From Spirochaetota bacterium (GTDB lineage: Bacteria; Spirochaetota; Brevinematia; Brevinematales; Brevinemataceae): 64,000 nucleotides of DNA. This document shows positions 17,408-27,477 of the stretch, in pieces. Below the pieces are notes generated by a model. The model did not search any database. It was given only the letters and a program-made list of their open reading frames with translations, and was not told where the DNA came from. The stretch spans positions 1-64,000 of the forward strand of contig JAGUQW010000002.1 of assembly GCA_030154445.1 (NCBI GenBank), read 5' to 3'. Every line of letters starts with the position of its first letter. Positions within the stretch are counted from its first letter, which is position 1. Made by a program: the position numbers and the translations under genes.

Positions 17408-17769
17408 TAGATACTCCTATATCTATAATATATTGTAATCCTAATATGTATTATACAATTTTTAATTAATCTATGTATTCTTAATAATATTTTATTTATC
17501 GTAATAATAGAGTCTGATATTAAGTGATTGCTTTATCAGTTAAGTATTTATAAAAAAAATACTACTGGTCTTATTCTTACTAAAAGAGATATAACAATAA
17601 TATATTTTTTATCGTAGGTAGTTTTCTTACTATTAGTAAAATTATAGTTAGAGATTTATTAAAATTTTCTTAATGCTAATTTGTTCTTAATTATAATATA
17701 TATTATAAAGATATGCAATAACTATTTCTTTTTACAATAGTAATATTCCAGTATTTCAATATTGTGAAT
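17408..17769. other. Long A+T-rich intergenic region between divergent genes
   Basis: About 360 bases before the eno promoter without a convincing reading frame. A 7-bp hairpin AGTATTT/AAATACT lies at 17543-17563. A TATAAT-like sequence for the leftward lipoprotein gene occurs near 17448-17453 on the minus strand. No tRNA or conserved RNA structure is recognised. Its length in so compact a genome leaves room for upstream regulation of eno or a small RNA. Confidence 0.4.
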
Positions 17770-17798
17770 TTGACTTTTTATTGAAACAAGTGTATGAT
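17770..17798 (+). promoter_or_regulatory. Promoter for eno
   Basis: TTGACT (17770-17775), 17-bp spacer, TATGAT (17793-17798); close to consensus and placed about 50 bases before the start codon. Confidence 0.75.
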
Positions 17799-17810
17799 AT
17801 TAGTAAGTAA

Positions 17811-19166
<1,356 letters not shown>

Positions 19167-19177
19167 ATTCTATAAAT

Positions 19178-19218
19178 AAAAAAAATCCTAGTATAATCTA
19201 TACTAGGATTTTTTTTAT
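19178..19218 (+). terminator. Terminator of eno
   Basis: Nine-bp stem TCCTAGTAT (19186-19194) with ATACTAGGA (19200-19208), loop AATCT, preceded by A residues and followed by T8. Confidence 0.9.
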
Positions 19219-19228
19219 TTAAAAAGTA

Positions 19229-19257
19229 TTGTAAATATTAGTAAAATAAAGTATAAT
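19229..19257 (+). promoter_or_regulatory. Promoter for the Asp/Asn-rich lipoprotein
   Basis: TTGTAA (19229-19234), 17-bp spacer, TATAAT (19252-19257), directly after the eno terminator. Confidence 0.65.
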
Positions 19258-19306
19258 GCCTCAATAGATATTATATATTAGTATTTATAAAAACAAGGAG
19301 AATTTT

Positions 19307-19915
19307 ATGAATTTTATATATCCTTTATTACTACTTTTTGTAGTAAGTTGTTCAGCAACACATAATAGTGAAGCTAGCGATAATACTAGTGACAATTTTA
19401 ATAATATTGTTGGTGACAGTTCAGACATTGTTACTAATGGTAATGGGGTGACTGATGATTCTAATCAAGGGTCTTTAGATGTTAATAGCGATGGTATTGT
19501 TACAAATCCTCCTGTAATTGATAAAAATACAGATGTTGATTTAGATTCACTTAGAAAATCTTTTATAGGTGGTTACAACTCTGATACTGATAAAACAACG
19601 GTAACAATTCGTACAGATCAGGGCGTTATTGCTTTTCAAAATGGATTTTTACAAATCTTAGAAGGTACTACTCATAAAGGAATAACTTTTTCTTTGACTA
19701 GCAGTTATCTAAATATGACACAAGATGATCAAATTAAAAACGCAACACTAAATATACATAGTGCAACAGCTTTCTCTATTTTAAATTTTGAAGCAAATGG
19801 CGTTGATGGACAAAAATTAACTGTGACTGAGCTTCGATTCCTAAAACAAGATAATGATCTTTTTGTATTGAATTCTGATGGTAATTATCAATTATTTGGT
19901 AAAAAAACTTATTAA
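19307..19915 (+). CDS. Lipoprotein with a low-complexity linker
   Basis: A 202-residue lipoprotein with lipobox FVVSC (Cys15). Residues about 18-85 form an Asp/Asn/Ser/Thr-rich linker, as in surface lipoproteins that need a tether. The C-terminal 115 residues look beta-rich (TVTIRTDQGVIAFQNGF, LTVTELRFLKQ). No family is recognised. AAGGAG precedes the ATG, and the gene has its own promoter and terminator. Confidence 0.65.
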   Translation: MNFIYPLLLLFVVSCSATHNSEASDNTSDNFNNIVGDSSDIVTNGNGVTDDSNQGSLDVNSDGIVTNPPVIDKNTDVDLDSLRKSFIGGYNSDTDKTTVTIRTDQGVIAFQNGFLQILEGTTHKGITFSLTSSYLNMTQDDQIKNATLNIHSATAFSILNFEANGVDGQKLTVTELRFLKQDNDLFVLNSDGNYQLFGKKTY

Positions 19916-19925
19916 AATATAATTC

Positions 19926-19967
19926 CAATCAAAAAACACCACTGTAATTAGTGGTGTTTTTTGATTG
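19926..19967. terminator. Bidirectional terminator with an 18-bp stem
   Basis: CAATCAAAAAACACCACT (19926-19943) pairs perfectly with AGTGGTGTTTTTTGATTG (19950-19967). It lies between convergent genes. Confidence 0.9.
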
Positions 19968-19988
19968 AATGGTAACTATTATGATAAT

Positions 19989-20315
19989 TTAATTTAATTG
20001 AAAAATAGGGTAGTTATTTTTATATATCATAGAACCGCGTACTTCATAGCTATCTGATCCAGATAGTCCTTGACTTAGTATAGAAAATATAATTTTACCT
20101 GAATGATCTACAATATTTGAACCTATTTTTTGATATATAATGCGTTCTGAAGAATCTTTAACAAAATTATCTGTATAAGTGTATTTAGTACTACCTGCAA
20201 ATTCACTGACATTAGAACTTGATAAGATATAATTTTTTTCACCATTTTGGCTATATGCTATAGAATATCCTGATAAAATATCCAGTGCCATTAACAATGC
20301 TAAAATTGAACCCAT
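19989..20315 (-). CDS. Small exported or membrane-anchored protein
   Basis: A 108-residue protein beginning with a hydrophobic stretch (about 2-20) that could be a signal anchor, followed by a polar beta-rich body (YEVRGSMIYKNNYPIFQL at the end). AAGGAG stands nine bases before the ATG. It is the third gene behind tmk and the Fn3-like protein on the minus strand. No family is recognised. Confidence 0.55.
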   Translation of the reverse strand: MGSILALLMALDILSGYSIAYSQNGEKNYILSSSNVSEFAGSTKYTYTDNFVKDSSERIIYQKIGSNIVDHSGKIIFSILSQGLSGSDSYEVRGSMIYKNNYPIFQLN

Positions 20316-20355
20316 AGCAGTAATCTCCTTATTGTATTCGTAAGTATATAAAATA

Positions 20356-21273
20356 TTATTCTTCCACTTCTAAGAGAGAACTTTTGAGTGCGTTTTCGTA
20401 TTGACTATCATCTAGCGGGTGTGCTGCAATATCCCAAGGAAGAGATACTAACTGACCGCCTTCTTGTTGTACTTCATAAGTGCCTCCAATAGCTTGCCCT
20501 TTATCTATAATAAGATTATGAGTAACAGCACCTTTGTAAATACCGTCTACATTGATAGTACCTACCAATTTTCCTTCTTGTGCGAATAATTTAAAAATCT
20601 GCACTTCGTAGGTTCCATTAATGGCAAGAACTTGATCTACAAAATTAGTATATTGTATCATTACACGAAATGGTTTTTTTATAATCCCTGTAGTTTTATA
20701 AATAAGGTAACCTTGACGCCAACCTTTTTTTTTCTCTCCAAAGAAATTGAGCATTTTCATTGTATTAATACGAGGTAAAGAAGACTCAATTGTTTTTTGG
20801 AATTCTAAAAAAAATTCTTGATCTGTAATTTTTCTATGTCCGACATCAGTCATATTTGTAATCATTACAATATTAGTAACCATTGGTATAGGGGTGAATA
20901 TCTGTTTTTTTTTATTTTCCCGCTCCCGCTCTTTCCGTTCACGATTACTTTCTTCTAGTTGAGTAACATTAGTTTTGTAAGCAGTAATTATATAAAGATA
21001 TTGCCCAAAAGGTATATTAGTATCTGTATAATTTGTTGTTGTTTGAGTAATAAGAGTATTAGTTTCTACAGGAATAATCTTTCCTAATTTAGAATTCTTA
21101 AGAGTATTATAAGCTCGCTGAATAGTGTAAAATTCTGCTTCAGGAACAGAATACCATTCTAAATCAACTTTGTTGTCGTAAATACCATCACTAACTTGTA
21201 AACTATATACTGGGGTTATATATGCCTGTATAATTGATGTTATAAATATAAGAAAATATAATAAAAATTTCAT
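20356..21273 (-). CDS. Exported protein with an Fn3-like domain
   Basis: A 305-residue exported protein. After the signal peptide (about 1-19), residues about 25-110 resemble a fibronectin type III domain: DGIYDNKVDLEWYSVPEAEFYTIQRA, then YTDTNIPFGQYLYIITAY. A charged Arg/Glu/Lys segment follows (about 118-130), then a beta-rich domain to the C-terminus. The ATG at 21273 follows AAGGAAG; a more upstream in-frame ATG lies before that site and would bury the signal peptide. The gene sits 34 bases behind tmk. Function unknown; the domain call rests on pattern only. Confidence 0.65.
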   Translation of the reverse strand: MKFLLYFLIFITSIIQAYITPVYSLQVSDGIYDNKVDLEWYSVPEAEFYTIQRAYNTLKNSKLGKIIPVETNTLITQTTTNYTDTNIPFGQYLYIITAYKTNVTQLEESNRERKERERENKKKQIFTPIPMVTNIVMITNMTDVGHRKITDQEFFLEFQKTIESSLPRINTMKMLNFFGEKKKGWRQGYLIYKTTGIIKKPFRVMIQYTNFVDQVLAINGTYEVQIFKLFAQEGKLVGTINVDGIYKGAVTHNLIIDKGQAIGGTYEVQQEGGQLVSLPWDIAAHPLDDSQYENALKSSLLEVEE

Positions 21274-21307
21274 AACGCTTCCTTTTTTTAAAATAAATAA
21301 ATACAAT

Positions 21308-21925
21308 TTATAAAAATCGAGTATCTGTTTGCTGTAATTCTATTAGAATTTGTTTGTGTATAGTATCTGGATCGAGGTCACCATCAATAATACTAATATA
21401 GTTGTATTGTGATGATAATTCTATGTAACCATCGTAAATTCTTTGATGAAAATCAGTGTTTTCTAATTCTATTCTATCCAAGCCTGATGTCATTTTTTCT
21501 TGAAGACGCCGAGTTGTCGTTTGAAAGCTTGGTTTGAGCAAAAATGTTTTAGAAGGTTGGAGTTCTAAAGTAGCCTTTTTGGATATTTCTTGTAAATCTA
21601 GTATATTCAAATTTCGTCCATAACCTTGATATACTAAGGAAGAATGAAAATATCTATCACAAATCACAATAATTCCTTCTTTTAATTTTGGTTGAATAAT
21701 TGTTTCTGTAAGCTGAGCACGAGATGCAGATAAAATAAAAAATTCAGTAAGTGGGGTACAATATTGAGTAAGAAGAATTTTACGAAGTTGTTCCCCAACA
21801 TCTGTAGTGCCTGGCTCTCTTACTAAGATAGCTGGAATATTTTTTTGATTACAGTATTCAAGTAATTTTTTACTTTGCAATGTTTTTCCAGAACACTCTA
21901 CACCTTCAAATGTAACAAACAACAT
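21308..21925 (-). CDS. tmk: Thymidylate kinase
   Basis: Phosphorylates dTMP to dTDP with ATP. The 205-residue protein has the P-loop FEGVECSGKT (residues 6-15), the DR-E motif LREPGTTDVGEQLR, and DRYFHSSLVYQGYGR with the substrate-binding Arg and Tyr. The usual Gly before SGKT is a Cys here (ECSGKT rather than DGSGKT), a tolerated position. GGGGAAA precedes the ATG. It heads a three-gene minus-strand unit with two exported proteins that have no obvious link to nucleotide metabolism. Confidence 0.93.
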   Translation of the reverse strand: MLFVTFEGVECSGKTLQSKKLLEYCNQKNIPAILVREPGTTDVGEQLRKILLTQYCTPLTEFFILSASRAQLTETIIQPKLKEGIIVICDRYFHSSLVYQGYGRNLNILDLQEISKKATLELQPSKTFLLKPSFQTTTRRLQEKMTSGLDRIELENTDFHQRIYDGYIELSSQYNYISIIDGDLDPDTIHKQILIELQQTDTRFL

Positions 21926-22026
21926 ATTTTCCCCATAGTGTGAATTATAACGAATATTATAATGTAAATATATTGTTATGTCAAGATAGTTATATATACA
22001 ATATTATTATAATTCATTGAAAATAG

Positions 22027-22055
22027 TTGACCAAAATCATATTCTTTTTTATAAT
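22027..22055 (+). promoter_or_regulatory. Promoter for the TPR protein
   Basis: TTGACC (22027-22032), 17-bp spacer, TATAAT (22050-22055), followed by an A/T repeat and a TAGGAG ribosome-binding site. Confidence 0.75.
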
Positions 22056-22088
22056 AGTATATATATATATTATTATAGGAGTTTTTAA

Positions 22089-22763
22089 ATGAAAAAATAT
22101 TTATTATTTGTGATTATTTTGATATCAAATGTTACGTACACGAGAGTTAATAATATAGTAGAAATGATGTCGCCTACAGATAGATATAATTTGTTTTTAT
22201 CTACCAAAGAAGTAGCTGATGCTTACAAAAATCAAGGACGTATTCAAAAAGCAGATAGTTTTTATCGATTAGCTGTAGATATTTATCCTATTGGTGATGA
22301 AACACATCAATTAGCAAACGAATTAAATATTTCTCTTAATGATGAACAAACATATACTAATTTTATAGAATTAGGAGACAAAAATCTTCAAAACAAACAA
22401 TATAGAAAAGCTCAAATAAATTATTTTATGGCAAATAAACTGTCTAGTTCTTCAGAATTATATGTTAAAATAGCTAATACTTACGAAGGATTAGGAAATA
22501 CAACAGAGGCTATATATTATCAAGGATTAAGTGAAAATCAATTTTTTTCTGAAACTGCTAATATGAAGTTAGAACAAACAGAAGCAGAACAAGATGCAGA
22601 AGTAGCAAGTATATTGTTAGAGGAATATTTGTTAGAAGAACATGAATTGTCTGATGAAGATGAAATGTTGTTCGAAAAATCTCCATCAAATGAAAAAAAT
22701 ATGGTAAATACAAGTGATCTGAACGCTATTATAGAAATAGATTATGAAGAACAATTAAATTAA
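22089..22763 (+). CDS. Exported TPR-repeat protein with acidic tail
   Basis: A 224-residue protein with a signal peptide (about 1-18) and no lipobox. Residues about 35-150 carry TPR-like helix pairs (AYKNQGRIQKADSFYRLAVDIYP, LYVKIANTYEGLGNTTEAIYY). The C-terminal 70 residues are strongly acidic (EEYLLEEHELSDEDE). It is probably a periplasmic scaffold protein; no partner is evident. It is monocistronic with a near-consensus promoter. Confidence 0.7.
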   Translation: MKKYLLFVIILISNVTYTRVNNIVEMMSPTDRYNLFLSTKEVADAYKNQGRIQKADSFYRLAVDIYPIGDETHQLANELNISLNDEQTYTNFIELGDKNLQNKQYRKAQINYFMANKLSSSSELYVKIANTYEGLGNTTEAIYYQGLSENQFFSETANMKLEQTEAEQDAEVASILLEEYLLEEHELSDEDEMLFEKSPSNEKNMVNTSDLNAIIEIDYEEQLN

Positions 22764-22777
22764 TTAAAGATCAATAA

Positions 22778-22819
22778 TTATAAAATAAGCTACACTATAG
22801 TGTAGCTTATTTTATAATA
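22778..22819. repeat. 42-bp perfect palindrome, terminator-like
   Basis: Positions 22778-22798 are the exact reverse complement of 22799-22819 (21 bp per arm, core CTACACTATAGTGTAG). It follows the TPR gene and may terminate it, but it lacks a true T-run and has almost no loop, unlike the other terminators of the window. Confidence 0.7.
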
Positions 22820-22860
22820 CGATTTATACTAAATACGATGTTATTATAAGGAAGAGACTA

Positions 22861-25800
22861 ATGCCATTAACTTTTGAAGATCCTAGTATTGTTTTTAATG
22901 TTAATCAAGGGATGATTTTAGAAGCATCTGCAGGAAGCGGTAAAACAACTATCTTAACAGAGCGTTGGTTATCGTCTTTTTTGTATCTTATAGTGTGGGA
23001 ACAAAAAACAGTTTCAGAAGCACTACAATCAATTACAGCCCTTACTTTTACCAAAAAAGCTGCTATAGAAATGAAAAATCGTATTAGAGAAAGAATAGAA
23101 GAATTATGGCAGGATAATGAACTGGAATATATCTTAAATAAGTTAACACAATTTGTAGGGGAATATCCTACTAGTTTGGCTCAAATTACTAGTCATTTAG
23201 AATCTCAGCGAAATCAAATAGATGATCTTCTTTCCAGTGCCAAAGTAATGACTATCAATTCGTATGTCCTTCAATTATTACGAGCGCATCCTTTGGAATT
23301 AAATATCGATATTGGACTTACTCCCGAAGAGGGTAGCTATGACATATCTTCTACAGAACAAGAAGCACAATTGAATTTATTACGCAAATTACTACTACAA
23401 GAATACCCAAAACATCAAGCTATTTTTCAATTTGGTGTCCACTTATTAGGTCTTAACAAGTGGGTATCTTTGTTAGAACAAATACGCAAATTAGTTTTTC
23501 AATATGGCGATAGAGCAATTAAAGAAGGCTTGGATAATTCTGTCTATTTTTTATACGAAAAGGAAATGCTAGAAGTAATAACAAAAGAAGATACTCTGAA
23601 TCGTGTTTTTGCTATCATTAGTCCCTCTATTAATGCATTAATAGAAACATTAAACATAGAAAATAATCATAAAACATTAACTAAAGGTAATACCAAATTA
23701 TATAAATCTTTAAAAAATATTAATAAAGACAATCTGTTGAATTTGTTTTCTAAAGATTTATTGGGAGTTTACGACGAGAGTAATCCAGTCAAAGACGAAG
23801 TTTTGAATGAATTAAGAAAAAATTCATATTATGCGTATCAAAGTTTTATTGATGGTTTGTATAGAATTATTATACCATTAATGATGCCGATTTCTGACCT
23901 GTGTACTCAAGAACTCAAAAAAACTCAAGCAGAATATGGAGAGATTTCTTTTGGTGATAGTGAGATTATGTTATTGGATGCTTTAAAAAATAAAACTTTT
24001 TTAGATAAGATTACGAGACATACAAGATTTTTCTTTGCTGATGAATATCAAGATACTTCTGATTTACAAAAAGAAATTTTTGATTCTATTATTGCAGATG
24101 ATACTATTATTCCATTTTTTGTGGGTGATCCCAAACAATCTATTTATAGTTTTCGTAGAGCAAATGTTTATGTTTTTGCTAATACTGTTAGTGAATTTAT
24201 ATCTTGTAATTATGAACATAAATTATTGAATACTAATTATCGTTCTTCGAAATCACATGTAGATTTGGTAAATTATCTCTTTACAGATATTTTTCACAAT
24301 GATCACGCTGGTATCAAATATCAAAATCAACTCTCCAAAAAAGAAGACGAGGGAAGTTTTGCTTATACTTTGGCATTGGGGATAGAGGATGATGAAGAAA
24401 GCAAAAGTCTTACCAAAGATAAACTAGATAAAGCTTATCACGAAGCTTTATTTATGGTGAATGATCTTATTCTCCAAAAAGTTAATCCTGGTGATATCAT
24501 GATTCTCTTTAGAAACAAGGCGTCTATTTTAGATTTTTATCGTTTATCAAAAGAATATTATCCTCAATTACCTTTGTCGTCTTCTGTTCGTAATATATTG
24601 TGGGACAACAGTTATATTACTCCTATATTAAGCTTTTTAAAAACACTATTAAATCCTCATCATAATTTGACGATGATAGAATTATTAAAAACGCCTATCT
24701 TTAGAAAAACAGATATAGAAATTAATGAATTACTTATTAAAGCTCAAGAAAATGACAAATCGTTATTTGAGATACTTGAAGGACATGAATATAATATTCT
24801 TAAAGAATTTATTATTTTGAGAGATAGAATTTCTTTGGAAGAATTGATTTCTCTGTTAATCAAAGAACTATATTATGAAGAATATCTTGATCTTATTTCT
24901 GAAACAGGTGATGCAAAAGCTACTTTATCTTTATTCATTGATGAAGCTCAAAAATTACAAGAAAAAAGAGAAATGAGTTTGGGAGATTTTATTAAGTATA
25001 TAGATCAGAAAAAAACAACTACAGAAGAGGCTGAATTTTCAGGAGAAGAAGGCGAAACACTACGCTTGATGACAGTACACTCTTCTAAAGGATTAGAATC
25101 GCCTTATGTTATTTATATTCATAAAGCTAATGTTAATGAAAAGAATGTTCGTTACCCTATTTATCAAAAAAATCAAATAGCTTTTGATATTTTAGGAAAA
25201 GGTATCATCGCAGAAAATTTGAGTAAAGAAAAATTAAAAGAAGAAACTGCTGAAGAAAAAAGATTGGCTTATGTAGCGATTACAAGAGCAAAAAAGAATT
25301 TTGTTTTTTGTGCTTTACCAACAATTAGAAAAGACAATAAAACAGAATCAAAACTTTTTGAAACACAGTGGGCATCATTTATTAATAAAGAATTAATTGA
25401 AAAAAATCAGGCTTATGCTTCACGAAAATTAAAACTGAATATAACTATAGAAAAGCAGCAAAAGAATACAATATCTGAAGACACATCTTTGTATAATCAA
25501 CGCTATGAGTGGCTTCTAAAAAAAGACAATGCCTTTATAAGACAAGAACTTCCTCAATTTTTGTCCGTATCTTTATTACTAGATGCTGAGTTCAATCCAG
25601 ACAAATTTTATGATAAATATATCAGACATTCTTTTAATTTATTAGATTCTTTAAGAGAGCTAGGGGAAGAGGAGTTTACACTGTACACTCCTTCTCAGCA
25701 AGATATAGGATCGCTGGTGCATTTACTATTACAAGAGTTCAACAATCCTACGCGTCAAGAGGTTCTTGAATATCTTCAAGTATACCACCATGAAAAAAAA

Positions 25801-26268
25801 GAAGTGTTTAATTTAGCGATATCTTATGCTTATGGATATTGGGAGTCAGAATTTTATCAAGGCTTATTAACAAATAGTTCGGCTACTGATAAAGAGAGGC
25901 AAGTATTGTATCTCTTACCTAATGAAATCATGATGAGGGCTACGGCTGATTTGTATGTTTCTTCTCGAGATAACAAGCATACTATTGTTGATTATAAACT
26001 GTCTGTAGGTAAAAATAAAGATAGATATCATAGACAGTTATCATATTATGCTTTATTATCAGAAAAAGCACATCAGCAAGTAGATAATATTGTTTTATTT
26101 AGTTTAAAAGAAGCGAAAGAATATTATTTAATCTGGGATAGAGAGGAAACAGAACAATATTTTAATAAGGCTGTTCAGGTAGCGATGAATTTTCTTACAA
26201 ATAATGAAATTCAAATAAATAATTTAAAACCTTCTATTGATTGGGAAGAAAAAAGCACTCTTTTTTAA
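22861..26268 (+). CDS. addA: AddA/RecB-like helicase-nuclease
   Basis: A 1135-residue UvrD-superfamily (SF1A) helicase fused to a RecB-family nuclease. Walker A is ASAGSGKTT at residues 22-30; FTKKAA is motif Ia; FFADEYQDTSD near residue 391 is the Walker B; GDPKQSIYSFRRA, LNTNYRSS and TVHSSKGLE are later helicase motifs, with RLAYVAITRAKK as motif VI. The C-terminal PD-(D/E)XK nuclease has ADLYV (about 1028), IVDYKLS (about 1042) and QLSYYALL (about 1058). It is the right size for AddA, which processes double-strand breaks for recombination with AddB. No addB or recC/recD is in the window. Confidence 0.88.
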   Translation: MPLTFEDPSIVFNVNQGMILEASAGSGKTTILTERWLSSFLYLIVWEQKTVSEALQSITALTFTKKAAIEMKNRIRERIEELWQDNELEYILNKLTQFVGEYPTSLAQITSHLESQRNQIDDLLSSAKVMTINSYVLQLLRAHPLELNIDIGLTPEEGSYDISSTEQEAQLNLLRKLLLQEYPKHQAIFQFGVHLLGLNKWVSLLEQIRKLVFQYGDRAIKEGLDNSVYFLYEKEMLEVITKEDTLNRVFAIISPSINALIETLNIENNHKTLTKGNTKLYKSLKNINKDNLLNLFSKDLLGVYDESNPVKDEVLNELRKNSYYAYQSFIDGLYRIIIPLMMPISDLCTQELKKTQAEYGEISFGDSEIMLLDALKNKTFLDKITRHTRFFFADEYQDTSDLQKEIFDSIIADDTIIPFFVGDPKQSIYSFRRANVYVFANTVSEFISCNYEHKLLNTNYRSSKSHVDLVNYLFTDIFHNDHAGIKYQNQLSKKEDEGSFAYTLALGIEDDEESKSLTKDKLDKAYHEALFMVNDLILQKVNPGDIMILFRNKASILDFYRLSKEYYPQLPLSSSVRNILWDNSYITPILSFLKTLLNPHHNLTMIELLKTPIFRKTDIEINELLIKAQENDKSLFEILEGHEYNILKEFIILRDRISLEELISLLIKELYYEEYLDLISETGDAKATLSLFIDEAQKLQEKREMSLGDFIKYIDQKKTTTEEAEFSGEEGETLRLMTVHSSKGLESPYVIYIHKANVNEKNVRYPIYQKNQIAFDILGKGIIAENLSKEKLKEETAEEKRLAYVAITRAKKNFVFCALPTIRKDNKTESKLFETQWASFINKELIEKNQAYASRKLKLNITIEKQQKNTISEDTSLYNQRYEWLLKKDNAFIRQELPQFLSVSLLLDAEFNPDKFYDKYIRHSFNLLDSLRELGEEEFTLYTPSQQDIGSLVHLLLQEFNNPTRQEVLEYLQVYHHEKKEVFNLAISYAYGYWESEFYQGLLTNSSATDKERQVLYLLPNEIMMRATADLYVSSRDNKHTIVDYKLSVGKNKDRYHRQLSYYALLSEKAHQQVDNIVLFSLKEAKEYYLIWDREETEQYFNKAVQVAMNFLTNNEIQINNLKPSIDWEEKSTLF

Positions 26269-26320
26269 TAACTTCTTATAGATGATAAAATAAAAATAAC
26301 CCTATATCAAATATTAATTA

Positions 26321-26349
26321 AAAAAACCTTCTAATTTTAGAAGGTTTTT
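26321..26349. terminator. Bidirectional terminator
   Basis: CCTTCTA (26327-26333) pairs with TAGAAGG (26338-26344), flanked by A6 and T5, between the convergent addA-like gene and the yaaR-like gene. Confidence 0.85.
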
Positions 26350-26378
26350 GTATGGAAGTGCTTTGATGATATAAGTAT

Positions 26379-26852
26379 TTAAGTGATAATATCTAATATT
26401 AATCCTTGTAATTGATTAGTAATTTTGAGAATTTCCATTCTATTTTTTTCATCGTTGAGAATTCGTTGTGCTAGCTGTGCTAATGCTTCGTCAATAGCTT
26501 GTGCGGTGCGAAATAGTTTGGTTCGTGTGAGACCAGATCTAGCTGTTGTTTCTCGTATTTCTATATTACGAATAGCACCTTTGAGAAGAAGACGAATATG
26601 TTTTTTGTATCGATTAAAAATTTCAGGCAACGGTTTTTCAGCAAGTTCTTGACCTATCTTATCTAATTCATCTGCTAATACAGAAATATTACTCAATACA
26701 TGATCTGGATTACTAAAAAGACTTTCTAAAATAGGTTCATCAGGGGTATCTTCTATCATTTTAGAAAATGAAGTTGAGGACATAGCTTTGGTTTTTGATG
26801 ATTTCAATTTAGCAGGATGATTTTTGTTAGAACCGTGAGGAATAATTTTCAT
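26379..26852 (-). CDS. YaaR-family (DUF327) protein
   Basis: A 157-residue soluble, mostly helical protein. The segment from about residue 50 to the end, with FNRYKKHIRLLLKGAIRN, matches the YaaR/DUF327 pattern known from Firmicutes and spirochaetes; its function is not established. The N-terminal 40 residues are basic and Ser/Lys-rich. It is the last gene of ptsI-ruvA-yaaR, starting 13 bases after the ruvA stop, and ends at a bidirectional terminator. Confidence 0.7.
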   Translation of the reverse strand: MKIIPHGSNKNHPAKLKSSKTKAMSSTSFSKMIEDTPDEPILESLFSNPDHVLSNISVLADELDKIGQELAEKPLPEIFNRYKKHIRLLLKGAIRNIEIRETTARSGLTRTKLFRTAQAIDEALAQLAQRILNDEKNRMEILKITNQLQGLILDIIT

Positions 26853-26865
26853 ATATAAGAAATCC

Positions 26866-27477
26866 TTAACGAGATGATAATTGTACTAAAAATTCGGAAA
26901 CAAGAGTCTCTGTGTTTTTAGAGCTAGTATCAATAGTTTCAAAAAAATTATCAAGAGGCTTTTTGATCTCTATATCTGAATATCCTAATGCACGCATTGT
27001 TAATAACACTTCTGTTTTTTTCTTAGAGGAAGGATTTGTAGTAGTGATATGAGTATCTAATTCACCTATAGTTTTTTTCATTTTACTTTGTAAGTCCAAG
27101 ATCAACTGTTCTGCTTTTTTGGTAGAGATACCTTTGACTTTACTGAGACTGACTATATCCCCAGACACAATAGCCATACGCAAATCGATGCCAGAAAATT
27201 CTTCTAATATTTTGATACCTTGTTTTGGACCAACACCTTTTGCGGTGATTAGAATTTCAAAGAGATTTTTTTCAGCTAAGGATAGAAATCCTACCAAATA
27301 CATTTCTTGTTCTCTAACAATAAGCGATGTATATAAAGTCGTCTCTTGTCCTATTTCAGGAAGGTCAAGAAGGATAGTGTTTGAAACTAATACCTCATAC
27401 CAAACCCCAGAATTTGTTTGGATAGTAGCTTTTGGAGCAGTTTTGTCATAAATTATTCCTGTAATTCCTGCAATCAT
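26866..27477 (-). CDS. ruvA: Holliday junction DNA helicase subunit RuvA
   Basis: Tetrameric junction-binding protein that targets the RuvB motor. The 203-residue protein starts MIAGITGIIYDK (OB-fold, domain I), has the helix-hairpin-helix pair in domain II (TAKGVGPKQGIKIL, LSKVKGISTKKAEQLILDL) and domain III at the C-terminus (MRALGYSDIEI). The ATG at 27477 overlaps the ptsI stop as ATGA; open frame further upstream lies inside ptsI. No ruvB is in the window. Confidence 0.96.
   Translation of the reverse strand: MIAGITGIIYDKTAPKATIQTNSGVWYEVLVSNTILLDLPEIGQETTLYTSLIVREQEMYLVGFLSLAEKNLFEILITAKGVGPKQGIKILEEFSGIDLRMAIVSGDIVSLSKVKGISTKKAEQLILDLQSKMKKTIGELDTHITTTNPSSKKKTEVLLTMRALGYSDIEIKKPLDNFFETIDTSSKNTETLVSEFLVQLSSR

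Noticed and set aside
26425-26652. Plus-strand frame opposite the yaaR-like gene
   Set aside because: Antisense shadow with Arg/Ser/Cys-rich composition unlike real proteins of this genome.
27119-27451. 110-codon plus-strand frame opposite ruvA
   Set aside because: Antisense shadow; no ribosome-binding site, and ruvA is unambiguous.
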